A DNA stretch of 64,000 nt from Sambucus nigra. Lineage: Eukaryota > Streptophyta > Magnoliopsida > Dipsacales > Adoxaceae. The DNA is taken from assembly GCA_949130495.1 (NCBI GenBank), contig OX422209.1, positions 698,103,757 to 698,167,756 on the forward strand, read 5' to 3'. How positions within the stretch are numbered: position 1 is the first letter of the stretch; every line of letters begins with the position of its first letter. The position numbers and the translations under genes are program-made. The notes under the pieces are model-generated. The model was not told the DNA's origin. It made no database searches and worked only from the letters and a program-made list of their open reading frames with translations. This document shows, piece by piece, positions 1 through 10,835 of this stretch.

Positions 1-642
1 GCATTGAGCTTGGTAGATTTCGGGGTGATCTTCAAGCGGGTTCAATGGTTTTCATTCCGGATTTTTGGTTGGATCGTTCGGATCGCCAAGGTGGAGTTTG
101 TGGTGTATTTTGGCTCTCCGGTGGCTTCCCGTTGGTTCACGGCTGTTTTGGGAGAAAAACAGATTTTTTCTTGATATTTACAAAATTGCCACTTTGAGGA
201 AAATCTATAAATAGAAGCCTATTTTCTGTTTTTATGCAGTGCTGTTTTTTCCAGCAAGAGTGAACATTTTGTGAGTTTTTCAAAGAGAAAAGTGAGTGAG
301 AGCTTCTTGTTTAAGATTAGTTCTTGTGCTTGGTTGTGAGTGACTTTCTTGGAGAGATAAAGAGTGTGAGTGTGTAACCTTGTGGTTCCTCCATTTATCA
401 AAGAAAGAAGAAATCCTACCATTGTGGATGTAACCCTTGTTTGGGTGAACCACGTTATATTGTTGTCGTTTCTTTGCTTTGATTGCTTGTGTGTTCTTGT
501 TATCCTACTTGTTGATTGTTGATTGGATTAGTTTTGAGTTTGCACACTTAGTTTTCATTAGGAACAAGGTCTTGGGTGTTTTCCGCACACCAAGTGTTTG
601 GTAAAATTCCGAAGTGAGTTTTATGGTCTTGGTTGCTTAACA
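1..642 (+). mobile_element. Copia-type LTR, right-hand part (R/U5), left end off window
   Basis: A TATA box (tctataaata, 204-213) lies upstream of a transcribed-type region. A U5-like block follows, with 'attgtggatgtaaccc' and 'gggtgaaccacgt' near 420-455, a wording common in plant Copia LTRs. The block ends with ttaaca at 637-642, just before the C-terminal end of the antisense ORF of element F. No primer-binding site follows, so this is either a solo LTR or a 3' LTR whose internal part lies to the left. The superfamily call rests on the general look of the U5 region, not on coding sequence. The target duplication cannot be tested because the left end is missing. Confidence 0.5.
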
Positions 643-652
643 TAGGACTGTT

Positions 653-3029
653 TTAGCGCAATAATAAGGGCATCCATCCACCCCTCATCATAGCCCACGG
701 TGCGCAATGACCCTTTCTGAAGAGATAATAGAGCTTGATCGTATCACGGCTCAGCCCCATCTTCACAACTCCCTCGCTCTTTATATCCTCCTTGGCTCCA
801 ACAAGCTGCTTCCTCATAGAATCACTTTCAGTTTGCAAAAATGCTCCAACATCTCCAATGCTTTGGGCCTTCGCAAGGTGTCTTTTCAAAGTGCTCACAT
901 CCTCTTGCATCAACATACCAACTTCAGCATGGTCCTTCACGATGTATTTTGATTTGGCCACCAAGGCAGACTGCTCCTTATAAGTGTTGGTCATCTTTTT
1001 AAAAGCCTTCCGAACAAAACAAGGGCACGGCGAGCTTAAGCATTAGCCCCATAACTGAGGATGGAGGTCCCCGGCAAACAAGGTCTCCACAGAAACATTA
1101 CTACTAGACTACAAGATTAAAAGGAACAACACTCGGTGAAGAATGAAATCAAAACATTGAAAAGTTCTTCCATTTAATATTGAAATAAGGCAAGGTCTTT
1201 ACAAACGAGCAAGAAACGAAAAATACAAAAAGAACCTTAGAACTAATCATTCCTAACTAGTTCCCGACTTGCTCCAAGAACTCCTGGGACTTGCCCTGAC
1301 TTGTTTCAGAACTGACCATCTCCCTCAGACCTTGGAGGAGAACCAAGATTGCGCTCCAAAGAGCTCTGATTCAGCCAGGGCATTGGCCTTCGTCAGGGCA
1401 GCATCCTAACCCTTTTTAAAGTTGGATTCCCTGATGAAGGCCAACTGACGCTTAGCATCGTCAAAGGCCTCTTCATATCCGGCTCGGTAGCCCTCATCCT
1501 TGGCAGCAGTAACAGCTTTGGGTTGTTCTCCTTCTAGTCGATCACGTTCGACCACTACTTGGTCGTGATCGCTCTTCAGCTTGTCATATTGGACCTTCAG
1601 CTGAGCAAGCTCATCCTTCAGGCCATTAATCGCCAAGCTGATGGACGTCTTCTCGGCCTCGTAGACCTTCTTGGCAACTTCCAGCACATATTCAAAATTC
1701 TTTAATGCAGTAGTTAAACCATTCACCTTGGGCTAATCGGAGCGCTTCTCCAAGATGGCGATGAAGTCGGCCACAAACTACATAACAATAATGTGCGAAA
1801 GAAAAGTCATGCTTACCAGAGATAATGCCTGAGGGGCGTGAAAAGATAACTAATCATAGGTCAGCTACCTAACCTGCTCACGATTAAGAGCAAGTACAGC
1901 CCCCTTCAACAAACTTGGGACCAGAGAAGGATTTTTGGCCACCGACATCACTTGGTGAACCTTCCCATGACCATGAGTGTCACCCCGAGCGACAAAGCAG
2001 AGAAGAAGAAGACATCTTCTCCTTGTTCTTCTCTCGGACTAAAGTACCAAGCACAGATATGGGGGTAGAGGGACCCTCAGTCTCAGTCCTCCTTTGAATC
2101 TTAGCCCTAGGAGAAACGGATGTCATATCATCATCATCCACCAGCAGGATCCTCCTCTTGGAAGCCATTATCTCGTCCTCGGCTGCCAGAATGGACTCAA
2201 CGTTCAAAGACTCAAAGGAGGAGGAAGTAGAAGACTCCTCGCTTGCAGAAGAAAGAGGAACCTCGGGTATTGTGTCTACCGGGCGAGCTGTAAAGCTGCT
2301 GGTAGAATTCATACTCTAGAAGAAAGGATGCCGACCTTGGGTGATCACCACCAGCAACCAGCGGCCTTCTCAAATTCCAAACTTTGATTAGCTCCTCCCG
2401 ATTGAAGTGAGAAGAGGAAGGTTCTTTCTTCTTTAATAGAGTTGGACAAAGAAAAGAAAAAATTCGCCAGTAACAACTTAACTAAATAAAACTCAGTGCA
2501 AGGGAAATAAAAATCAATCTATTTCACTCCCCCTCTTCGGACATAGAAATCCACTATACTGCTCCCCCTCAGGAAGAGGTGGGTGTTGCCAATTTCTGGC
2601 GATAAAACCTTGATCCCAATAACCTTTATTAGAATCAAGAAGGTTGACAACTAATACTCCATCAGCCTTCCTCGCCTTCAAATATAAAATCTCATACGTA
2701 GTATGGGACGAGGAGTATAAGTATTTAATCTCTGGAATACCTTTTTTGGTCCCATATAGCTCGTTGATCCGGTGAACTCCGTTGACAATACGTCATGTGT
2801 TTAGGGACATTGGGCGAGAACCACCTCAAAAAACTCGAAGAATTCTAAGAATAGTTGATTAGGAGGAAATGTAATCCCCCTTCAACCACTGAGAAGGTGT
2901 GAATCCAATGACCACCCTCAACGACGGCGCAATTCCTGGAACTGGGGCACACTCGATCTTTATCCAAGGAGGAATCGAATATACTTTCTTGTATTCCCCC
3001 ACAGTCCTCTCATTAACAGTATAAACCAT
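653..3029 (-). pseudogene. Antisense accessory ORF of Tat-lineage element F (putative gypsy-type transposon domain plus coiled coil), degenerate
   Basis: Read on the minus strand from an ATG at 3029, the N-terminal part (3029-2523, with frameshifts) has short motifs such as VIGFTPSQWL and, further on, KGYWDQGFIARNW. These resemble the domain annotated in plants as 'putative gypsy type transposon' (PF04195). A low-complexity Ser/Glu/Asp-rich stretch follows (2312-1980, with LLVDDDD). Next is a coiled-coil segment (1726-1406, e.g. ELAQLKVQYDKLKSDHDQV, ending DEGYRAGYEEAFDDAKRQ), and a further helical piece (994-653). Stops and frame changes separate the pieces, so no full product is possible. 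Tat-lineage Ty3/gypsy elements are known to carry such an ORF antisense between pol and the 3' LTR. Here it lies directly before a plus-oriented LTR, as that layout predicts. Its cellular role is not known. Confidence 0.7.
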
Positions 3030-3443
3030 TTTTTACGAAAAAACTGGAAGGAAGAACTACTTAAAGAAAAAAATAAGATCAAAAGAAGTTACTCAAAGCA
3101 GTCGCAAGAAAAATAAGCAAAGGCAAAGAGAACTTACAAGAAGATTGTAAAGACGGGCGCTCCAAATGATCTTTTTGATGAAGGAAGGTGTACAAACGAC
3201 GGTTCAGAGTCTCTTTGATTGAATAGAAGCAAAATCCCAGAAGTCTAATCATATGGAACAGAGTCAAAAGCCATCAATGCAACTGTCGGTTCATTTTTTA
3301 ACTTAAGACTACCGTACCCCTCACCACAAGTTGTTAATTATGAAGCATGCCCTCGCAAAAGCTCAATGCTAAATTGTCATGAATCAATCATTTGGGCCAA
3401 AAAAGCATACAAAATTCTCCAGAAGAATTTTAGGGGCAATCAT
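3030..3443. other. Spacer between antisense ORF and 3' LTR of element F
   Basis: No coding similarity seen. It should hold the start region of the antisense ORF. Near its right end there is a short purine-rich stretch (ttttagggg, about 3427-3435) that could be the polypurine tract of plus-oriented element F. Confidence 0.35.
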
Positions 3444-3812
3444 TGGGTGCAAATCGTGATGGCCTAAATTTCAGTAACCCAAGTAGGCACAACCCAGAAA
3501 TACAAAAAGTGTCACTCAGGTCAAGATTAATGTCACATGAATAATCAATATGAATCAACAAACGGGCCAACCAACCATTGGGAGACTTTGAAAGTAACTC
3601 AACCATTCCAATCATTATAAATAGAACCCATACCCCGGGACAAGGGGGCATGTAATTCTTTATGTACAAGTTACAAAGAATTAATATACAGAGAGAAACA
3701 CCTTGTGGACGTAGGCAGTTGCCGAACCACGTACATACTTTTTGTCGTGAGATTGTTTTACTACTTGTTTCGTTCCTTATTTGCTTAAAATCATTCATTG
3801 TGAGTATTTGCA
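3444..3812 (+). mobile_element. 3' LTR of Tat-lineage element F
   Basis: TATA box ttataaatag at 3615-3624, followed by a leader with ccccgggacaagggggcatg and then the U5 motif ttgtggacgtaggcagttgc plus cgaaccacgtac at 3702-3735. The minus-strand LTR at 15651-16260 has the same order (TATA, purine-rich leader, 'gtaatc', 'tggacgtaagc', 'cgaaccacgcaca'), so both belong to one LTR group. The right end (tttgca, ~3812) abuts RNase H coding sequence of element E, so F is inserted in E. The left boundary is inferred from the preceding purine-rich run and may be off by about 100 bases. Confidence 0.6.
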
Positions 3813-5190
3813 CTCACATTGACTAATTTGTGACTGCGACGACTGAAAGCATCATCTACTTGATTTCTTTTCACGGCTTGTAATGGAGCTGGAAGGTGTA
3901 GCGCTGAAGGTATAGACAGTCCAATTGGAGTGGCGATCACTAATTCGGCATTGGCTATGGAAATCGTAATCCGACTTGATGACGAAGACCTTGTGTAGGA
4001 GATAAGACTACCAAAATCCAGGTCGTAGGTTGAATAGTTCAAGACTGCCCCTGAAAGCTTCTGACTGAAGAAGGCAACCAGTTTCCCGTTCTGACTCAAG
4101 ACAACACCAACGCCTGTCATGCAAGCATCGCAATATTAACTCATAAAGTTGAGTGAAGTCGGGAAGGGCTAAAACCAGGGCAATGGTCACTAGAGTCTTA
4201 ATGCGACGAAAGGCGATATCGGCGGCATCGGTCCATCTTAGGTACCCGTCAAATTCGTGAGAGGGGCAATGATGGTGCCCAAGCCCGTAATGAATCATCA
4301 GTAGAAACCGGTGAGATCATGAAAACTCCGCACTTGTGTGACGAAGATGGAAGTGGGCTTATCTACTATGTCCTGGACCTTGGAGGAATCAACACGCACA
4401 CCATCACCGAACACTATATAGCCCAAAAATGTGACCGATGGGACCATAAATGAGCACACTTCTTCAAGCGAAGATAAAAATGCTCGACTCGGAGGATCGC
4501 TAAAACCTGTGTCGCGTGCAATAAGTGATCCTCCTTCGAATGACTGTAAATGAGGATGTCATTGAAATAAACCACTACGAACTTGCCAAGAAAATGATGA
4601 AAGATCTGGGTCAACCCACATGAAAGTAGAAGGGGCATAAGATAACCCGAACGACATAATTGTCCACTCGTATAAACCATCCTTCGTTTTAAAGGCAGTC
4701 TTCTATTCGTCGTCGAGTGGCATGCAGATTGGTGATATCCGACTTATACTTAACGGTAATCTTATTGGAAGTTGTTCTATCCACACACATCCTCCAACTT
4801 CCATCTTTCTTCAGGGTGAGGAGGTCTGGAACGGCGCATGGAGACATAGTCTCTCTGATTCACATAACTCAAAAACTTGCCTCTAAAGCTCCTCATGCTC
4901 AATCGGCGGCATCCGATAGTGGGGCAAGTTTGGTAAGAAAGCTTCGGGCACATGCAGAATATCTCGTATAGGTGGGCGCTCGCACTATAGGGTGCATATA
5001 TCAAAGTAGGAATCCAAAAGGTCTCTCAGGTGGTAAGTCTCCCTCCAGAGTACTGATAGGACTAATAAGTGCATAACATAAGAGAAATGATGAGGCAGAA
5101 GATCGAGTAAGACGGAGCTCCCACATCGTCTCGAGTATAAACTGTTGACCCTAATGATGAAAGGTATACGTGTTGGTGCGACTATCATGC
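3813..5190 (-). pseudogene. Reverse transcriptase-RNase H remnant of element E
   Basis: Several frames must be combined. RT pieces include a degraded '[11 protein letters not shown]'-like stretch near 4800 and a palm region near 4680-4480 with [17 protein letters not shown]. There the usual YFDD is YFND, so a catalytic aspartate is changed. The RNase H part reads RWTDAADIAFRRIKTL at 4240-4190, then GVGVVLSQNGKLVAFFSQ at 4115-4060, and ends with VDDAFSRR (4120-3791 frame), matching the usual 'ADALSRR' end of gypsy RNase H. It stops at the F LTR. The product is clearly inactive. Confidence 0.75.
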
Positions 5191-5209
5191 ATACTCGACA
5201 GTCGTACTG

Positions 5210-5473
5210 TCAAGGTCTATCCAACGATAAGTAACAAACACGCATATCAACAAATGTGCATAATACCTCGTCGCCATAAGAACTAATAGAGAATTGAACG
5301 CGATACTGTCGGATTGGCGTGATGGAACTATCGCCGCCTAACCACCCAATACGGCACGACCTGGAAAGTGGATTTGTATGAAACACTAACTTGTCAACAA
5401 TCTCCTGAGCGACGAGATTGTCATTGGCTCCTCCGTCAATAATGACAGTGCATAACGCCCCTTGGACGTGCAA
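5210..5473 (-). pseudogene. Aspartic protease remnant of element E
   Basis: The minus-strand frame gives CTVIIDGGANDNLVAQEIVD, which fits the retropepsin active-site region (hydrophobic-hydrophobic-D-S/T/G-G-A) of Reina-like elements. About 60 residues on, CTFVDMRVCYLSLDRP fits the second half, where the family usually has a 'LLLGRPW' end. It lies between the gag region and RT as expected. The reading frame does not connect to a gag ORF or to RT, so it is a remnant. Confidence 0.7.
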
Positions 5474-5573
5474 CGGGTGAAGAAAATACTAGTTTGCAAC
5501 CATAAAGAGTCATCCGTAGGCTCGATGGCACTGAGAAGGGTATGGGAGATCGCAAGAACATGTGTGACGTCCA

Positions 5574-6589
5574 GTATTCTAAAAGGCGCGTCTTGTCGCC
5601 GCCTAGGCACCTCGCCTGGGGCCTAAGCGGCAAGTAAGCGGACCAAGTAAAAAAACCGTCGCTATTAAAAAAATCTCATTTCTACATAATATTACAGTTG
5701 CATATAAATATACATAAAAATATATATTAAATCTATGTATCCTATATATGAATGTTACGACTGAAACTTCTTTAGTGTCTAACAGTAGCTGTGCTTTAGT
5801 CTTTAACTATCCTTCTCCTAGTTGCTTTAGTTAGATCGGAATAGTTATCCTAGGCTTCAGCCTTCCTTCAGACTTAACACATAGAATACTTATAATTTTT
5901 TAATCAAGAGCTTAGGATACCGCTACAAGCTGACTAGCACCATTCCTTGATTCACAATACGTTTAATGCACATAGTCTAACTTGACTTAATGACGACTGG
6001 GGAACACCCTTGACTAGCCTAACCCAACAACTTATATATATATATACAATGATTATAGTAACATTTTTTTGCATAATATTTTTAAATGTTACTCAGTTTA
6101 ATATCTACAACAGAATTATTTATAGACTGTACAATATTTCTATTCTTTATTTTAGGAATCAAATATCAATTGTACAAAATATTTGTGTAGAATATTTTTA
6201 TTCTTTGTCTTAGTGTTAGCAATCTTATATTTATGTATGGGACTTCAAATAAATGTAAGTAATATTAAAAGTGTATGGCTTAAAATTATTATTATCAATG
6301 TTATCAATGTTGTGATTAATATGATACTTATGAATCGTTGTGATTAATTAGTTTATTAGTATTTTATATATTGTAATAAACTGTGATTGGAAATGTCTTT
6401 TATTTATGAATGAGAATTTAAATAAATGTTCTTATTATTATAAGTAAATCAATATTAATTGTTAGTAAATTAAATTTCAAAGTATTTGTATAGAAAAAAC
6501 ATAAAATAACAAAAAAAAAAGCCAAGGCGCACCTAGGCCTGTGCACCCCTCCCACACCTGCCTCGCACTACGGGCTTTTTAGACCTTGG
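5574..6589. mobile_element. GCCTAGGC-type MITE inserted in element E, 9-bp flanking repeat
   Basis: The left end reads attctaaaaggcgcg and the right end, reverse-complemented, reads ggtctaaaaagcccg, so the ends form imperfect terminal inverted repeats. Both ends carry GCCTAGGC or close variants (5601-5620, 6530-6545). The direct repeat tgacgtcca flanks the element at 5565-5573 and 6590-6598. Eight or nine bases fits hAT-like or Mutator-like elements. The interior is very AT-rich and no transposase is visible. It belongs to the same end-type as 22735-23226 and 31466-31872, but its interior is longer and different. Confidence 0.7.
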
Positions 6590-6599
6590 TGACGTCCAT

Positions 6600-7599
6600 T
6601 GATGGGGAGACTTCATGAACTGCTGCGGCGGGGGAGATGCAGCACAATTCGCTTAGTGGTTAAAAGATGTGTCACGCTGGCAACAAATGGATCGGGCCTC
6701 TGTAGTGGTACATGAGGCGGGATTGGGAGAATTCCCAATAGGGAGCAACCAGTATAAAGAGGGAACAAACTCACGGGGTTTTGGTGTAAAGGGAAATCTA
6801 TTTGGCTAGAATGGTGAATTTCGGGTGAGATAGGGAACTTTTGGCATGTTGAGGGGGTGGACTGTAAATTTCGTAAATTGGGAGGGGGCTGGTGTCATTT
6901 TCAAAACTTAGAAGCGTGATTATGTCATTTCAAATGTAGCAGGGGTGGTTTGGGGAAATATGTCATTTACCTTACTCTCTTGACAAACCCTAGCTAGGGT
7001 TAAGTGGGGCCACAAGAGGAGGTTGCTTGGACTCCAAACGGCTCGGTTGGAGCTCCGGTGGTAGAGGGATTAACAAGACGAAGGTGGCCGTAGGTCGGTA
7101 ATGTCCTGATTTGGTCAGAAACGAGTCGTGGCGAGGGTAGGGAGTCGTTGGACTTGTTCAACGGGGGTTGTAGGAGGTCGTAAGATGTTTGGGGTTGCGG
7201 AAGGTCGGGATCTAGTCTGAATAAAGGGGAGGCAAAACGACTCCAAATCTGGTTTGGATCTAGGCCGTCGGGGGTTGGGCGAGTCTGAATTTGGGTGGTG
7301 AGGCCTCAGAGGTCGGTGGGATGGCAGCGAACCGTCGATTCTGCTCCGATTTTACAGGGATGAGGTCAGTCAAGTCGAGTGTGGACACCAGCTGGGTCGG
7401 TGACTGGTTGGAAGCACTGTGGCCAGCAGGGGCAAGGGCTCTTTTCAAATTTACTCGCGGCTATCGATGGTTCAGGTAACATCCCTAGCTTGCGCTTTCC
7501 GGGAGGTTGATCTCAGCGGTGGTTCGTGCCACATTCGGGTGGCACCGCCCCATATCCCAATCATCTACATCCATTCTTGAATATCCAAGAGCAAACATC
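6600..7599 (-). pseudogene. Degenerate gag region and leader of element E
   Basis: This stretch lies between the primer-binding site of E and the MITE, where gag is expected. On the minus strand only short open stretches remain (e.g. 7448-7260, Pro/Ala/Thr-rich) and I see no gag core or zinc knuckle. It is much richer in GC than its surroundings, which sets it apart from the host DNA. Confidence 0.4.
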
Positions 7600-7611
7600 G
7601 CTCTAACACCA
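7600..7611 (-). other. Primer-binding site of element E
   Basis: The minus strand reads ggtgttagagc, close to the canonical TGGTATCAGAGC site complementary to initiator tRNA-Met. It starts a few bases after the LTR end, as expected for a 5' LTR. Confidence 0.55.
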
Positions 7612-7618
7612 ATTTGAT

Positions 7619-7907
7619 GTGTAATTGGGAGGCGGAAGCGATATAATCTATAATCTAAACAACAACAATAATTTAGAGGCCAAATGCCTAATTTCTAATT
7701 CTCATTCAATCTCACAAAATAGTAGTGAATACAAAAGGGGAAGAAACTCCCCATTTATGGGGTACAAGATAATAAAGAAAAGGGTTCTAAAAGGATGATG
7801 TCCCAGATAGTGGCCTCAAAGGTGTGACATCATCATTCTAGAAGACTCAAAATATCTAAAGAACAAAAATACAAAAATGCCTTTTGGGCCCATACTCCTG
7901 CATCACA
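7619..7907 (-). mobile_element. 5' LTR of Reina-like element E
   Basis: Bounded on the plus strand by tgtgtaattgg at the left and ctcctgcatcaca at the right, giving TG...CA ends with short inverted termini (tgtg/caca). At 289 bp it is short, as in Reina-group elements. The primer site follows immediately on the minus strand. No second copy is in the window because the 3' half of E is displaced by F. Confidence 0.6.
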
Positions 7908-8189
7908 ATAACTATAACGGGAAATTTTATTGCATCGCAGAAACGTAGAAAAAAAAAATCAACCAGCAATCCACAAAGAAACAATGAGAACAAAACATTA
8001 AACAGAGATCCAACTATATGCAAAATTGGAGAAACTATGGAAATTAGAGATGCTGAATCTAGCTCCTCCCACAACAGAAACTCCGTGAGGTAAAACTGTC
8101 CAAAAACCCTTATCCGACTTGAAATCTGCAACACATAATCTTCCATCCCGTGAACCTTTCTCATATCAAAGAATCCAGCCACTCTTTAT
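7908..8189. other. Non-coding stretch between E and LINE remnant
   Basis: No gene or repeat recognised; AT-rich. By position it may be intronic sequence of the TBC gene on the minus strand. Confidence 0.3.
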
Positions 8190-9130
8190 TTTTACTTCAT
8201 TTAATTTTTAATCGGAAACAAATAACTTTCATTAATGACTAAAAAAATGTACAATCCTTACGGTACAAATTGTGTACCATGAGGGATTATAACTCTGGAC
8301 AAAAACAAATCCTGCACATACAGCTATCAAACCCATTGACGGAATTAGAAAGGATACTATCCAAAAATTGGCGACAAAAAGGTCCGTGTTGTGGCCAACT
8401 TTTTTTTTTCTCTCACAGCCTCTTTTTCAATCTTATCTTTAAAATTCCTGTGTCTTTGAACCTCCAAAACAGCCTAGGCTATACATCGCCATAAATGTCT
8501 TCGTTTCTATTTTCTTTCATTGCTTACCAAGTCCATGTTGAATAATTCTTTAGCTTGTATAGGGAACACTCTTTCCACTCCAAATTCCCACATTACTTCT
8601 ATCCAAATAAAAAAGAATCATGCAATGAATCAACAAGTGAACTACATCCTCAGTGAAGTTGTATCATACAATACACCAATTGAGAGATAGATATGAATTT
8701 GGCCTTCTCATTTGAATCACTGAATTGGTATTTAACTTCCCATGAACCACTAGCCATTCAAACACTGTTTAATAGAATACCAGCTAGTCCAAATGAACTT
8801 TAATGGTACAAACAAACAACAAGATGAACTATGAAGATTGAAGTATGATTTGCAAGAGAAACCCTCTCCACTTATAGTCCATCTCCTATAATCCCTAATA
8901 CCCAAATGTAAACTAATCCCAGCAACCAGTTCACACAATCCAAAGATGCAACACTGAGATGTAAACTTGCTACTCCCAAATCATATTTTTGAAACACTTT
9001 GATCCGTAAGAATCTTGAAAAGAAACAATGGAGATGAATGTGATAAATGCTCTCATAACTTTCCTTCCACAAAATGCACCAGCGAGTGACCACCAAGATT
9101 GGGGTCTTTTCCGTAAGAAGATATCACAAG
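8190..9130 (-). pseudogene. LINE remnant: zinc-binding RT tail and 3' end
   Basis: The minus-strand frame at 9096-9000 reads RWCILWKESYESIYHIHLHC. This matches the C-x2-C-x(n)-H-x4/5-H/C pattern of the zf-RVT domain at the end of plant LINE ORF2 proteins ('C.LC....E...HLFLHC'), with the second Cys changed to Trp. Further along, several frames carry pieces that look like the LINE C-terminal end, and near 8280-8200 a segment ends in 'FLVINESYLFPIKN'. Many stops are present. Only the last part of a LINE is left, which is usual for 5'-truncated copies. The assignment rests on one short motif and layout. Confidence 0.5.
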
Positions 9131-9365
9131 TGTTAACCCTTTTCCCAATATAAAGTCATTTCTTAAAAGTAAGTACTCCATAAACATCCTTCAAACTTAT
9201 CGGCTTGTTGGATACAACACATTTTGTTCAGCTCACAAACTAAGAATTTGAATCACGTCTTTTTTTTTCATTTTCGTTTCTTAACTATGACGATTTGAAT
9301 CCATAACTATTGTTTGTTATTCTTAAGTACTATTGTTTCTTATACTTAAGTGCTTGCTATATATT
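9131..9365. other. Non-coding stretch
   Basis: AT-rich; no feature recognised. Confidence 0.3.
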
Positions 9366-9533
9366 AGAGCGGACCTAAACAACAGGTGCTAACGGACCAC
9401 CCCCAAACGACGTAGTTTTGGGGGTGAAATTACATAAAAACCGGGTGAAGCGAAGGTTTTCTAGTAATTTCACCCCCAAAACTACGTCGTTTGGGGGTGG
9501 TCCGTTAGTAGACCCGTTCTTTGAGTCCGCTCC
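9366..9533. mobile_element. Fold-back MITE with perfect 45-bp inverted arms
   Basis: Bases 9389-9433 and 9464-9508 are exact reverse complements (45 of 45), separated by a 30-base loop. Outside these the ends continue as imperfect repeats (gagcggacc at 9367; right end reverse-complemented gagcggact). Each arm is itself nearly palindromic around cgacgta, flanked by acccccaaa and tttgggggt. No clear target duplication was found at the outer ends. The arms would form a long RNA hairpin if transcribed. Confidence 0.75.
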
Positions 9534-9755
9534 TGATCGACTCCGTATATTTAACATCCAAATATTTACATACAACTAGACTAAACATTAATAAAAATGG
9601 AATCATAGAGAGAGACAATATAAACCAAACCATTTAAATTTAACATACAAATACACATACTTGTTCCACTTCGGTATTTAAATACAGCAAAGGAAATGGT
9701 AGAAAAATCTGTAATAATATTGAAAACTGCTTATAGAAGTTCCATAAAGTCTTAC

Positions 9756-9893
9756 AGCTGTAACAACCTTTATAGGTGACTGATGAAGGCAAGGCTCCCC
9801 AATGTCCCGAACAATTGAACTGACTCGCTGCAAAGTTACTGTGCCAGCCTTTCCACATATCCATTGCATGTCTTCTCCGTCAAAAGACATCAT
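9756..9893 (-). CDS. First coding exon of a TBC-domain (Rab GTPase-activating) protein, partial gene
   Basis: Translating the minus strand from ATG at 9893 gives 46 codons, starting MMSFDGEDMQWICGKAG and continuing with LQRVSSIVRDIGEPCL and QSPIKV. This is the conserved N-terminal stretch of a subfamily of plant TBC1/gyp7-like Rab-GAPs ('CGKAG-V-LQ-V-S-VRDIGEPCL-QSPIKV'), ahead of the TBC domain. TBC proteins speed GTP hydrolysis by Rab GTPases in membrane traffic. The exon ends at a good donor site (gtaaga on the minus strand, GT at 9755-9754) in phase 0. The upstream Met pair fits the family start; the extra in-frame residues further upstream do not look conserved. The next exon, which should begin the 'KPEKWQ' region, is not seen down to base 1. 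It is therefore beyond the window after a TE-filled intron, or the gene is truncated. Confidence 0.75.
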
Positions 9894-9900
9894 CCACTTT

Positions 9901-10590
9901 CTCTCTCTAACTCTCTTTACTTTCAACTTTGCACACTCTGATATCATCACCAAATCAACCAATTCAAACATTTGCCAAAATGCAAGTAATGATCACATAA
10001 CACAACCATAAATAACCAAAACTGAGTTCTGCATAGCAAAATCCTGTACTTGATTGTAAGAAATAAGTGTTAAAATCACGCAATTTGATGTCCACGTAAT
10101 TTGAAGCCCAGAAAAAAAGTTTTCAATTACTCTCTCTCTCTCTAACTCTGTTTACAACTTTCCAAGCTCTATATCACCAGATCAACAATTCCAATAATTC
10201 GCAAAAATGCAAGTACTAATCACATAACACCACTATAAATAAACCTTTCAATTCTGATCAAACTAAAAAAACTGACACATGTGCTCAATTATAAGAAATG
10301 AGTACGAAAATCGCGTAATTTGAAGTCCACGTCGTAAATACCACAAAAAAAAGGTTTCAATAACTCTGTGTCTAACTCTTCACTTTCAACTTCTCAATCT
10401 CTATATCATCACCAGAACAACAATTCCAATAATTAGCAAAAATGTAAGTACTAATCAGACAACACCACTATAATTAAACAATATAATTTTGATCAAAAAA
10501 AAAAACTAGTTCTACGTAACAAACACATGTACTTGATTGATTATAAGAAACGCGTTGTCCAAACCTGAAAAACAAAGTTTTCAATAACTT
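9901..10590. repeat. Tandem triplication, unit about 230 bp, diverged
   Basis: Three head-to-tail units begin at 9901, 10131 and 10363. Each starts with a CT-rich run plus 'taactct', then 'ttcaac', 'atatcatcacca', 'caaaaatgcaagtactaatc', 'acaccactataa' and a 'gaaatgagt...tttgaagtccacg' part. Units differ by scattered substitutions and small indels. The first unit reaches the leader immediately upstream of the TBC start codon. Confidence 0.8.
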
Positions 10591-10734
10591 GCACAGTTTC
10601 TAAACCGTAAACAGAGATCTAATTTCGAGATTATTTAAAAACCGTAAATCGAATCGAAAATGCATTGAAAAAAATACGAAAACAAATCGATCAATAACTG
10701 ATGATGATCAAAAGACAGATTGAAATTTATAATG

Positions 10735-10835
10735 TCACAACTATATATGTGCGTGTATACATACATATAAATAATGTGTGCATGTATACATACATTTATG
10801 TATGTATGGAGAGAGAGAAAGAGAGAGAGTTACTA
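10735..10835. repeat. Microsatellite cluster (TATG/TACA and GA runs)
   Basis: Interleaved tatgtatgta, catacatac and gagagagaaagagag runs. Likely slippage-prone; no coding content. Confidence 0.7.

Larger units (their letters stand above)
3813..7907 (-). mobile_element. Reina-like Ty3/gypsy element E (5' part: LTR, gag region, PR, RT, RNase H), interrupted by F and by a MITE
   Basis: On the minus strand the order is LTR (7907-7619), primer-binding site, degenerate gag region, protease (5473-5210), RT (about 5190-4350) and RNase H (about 4300-3813). That is the Ty3/gypsy order. The sequence then stops at the inserted LTR of F, so integrase and the other LTR should lie beyond the left edge. The short LTR (289 bp), the tRNA-iMet-type primer site and the wording of PR and RT suggest the Reina group of chromoviruses. 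Every domain has stops or frame changes. It lies on the promoter-distal side of the TBC exon, possibly in an intron of that gene. Confidence 0.7.
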
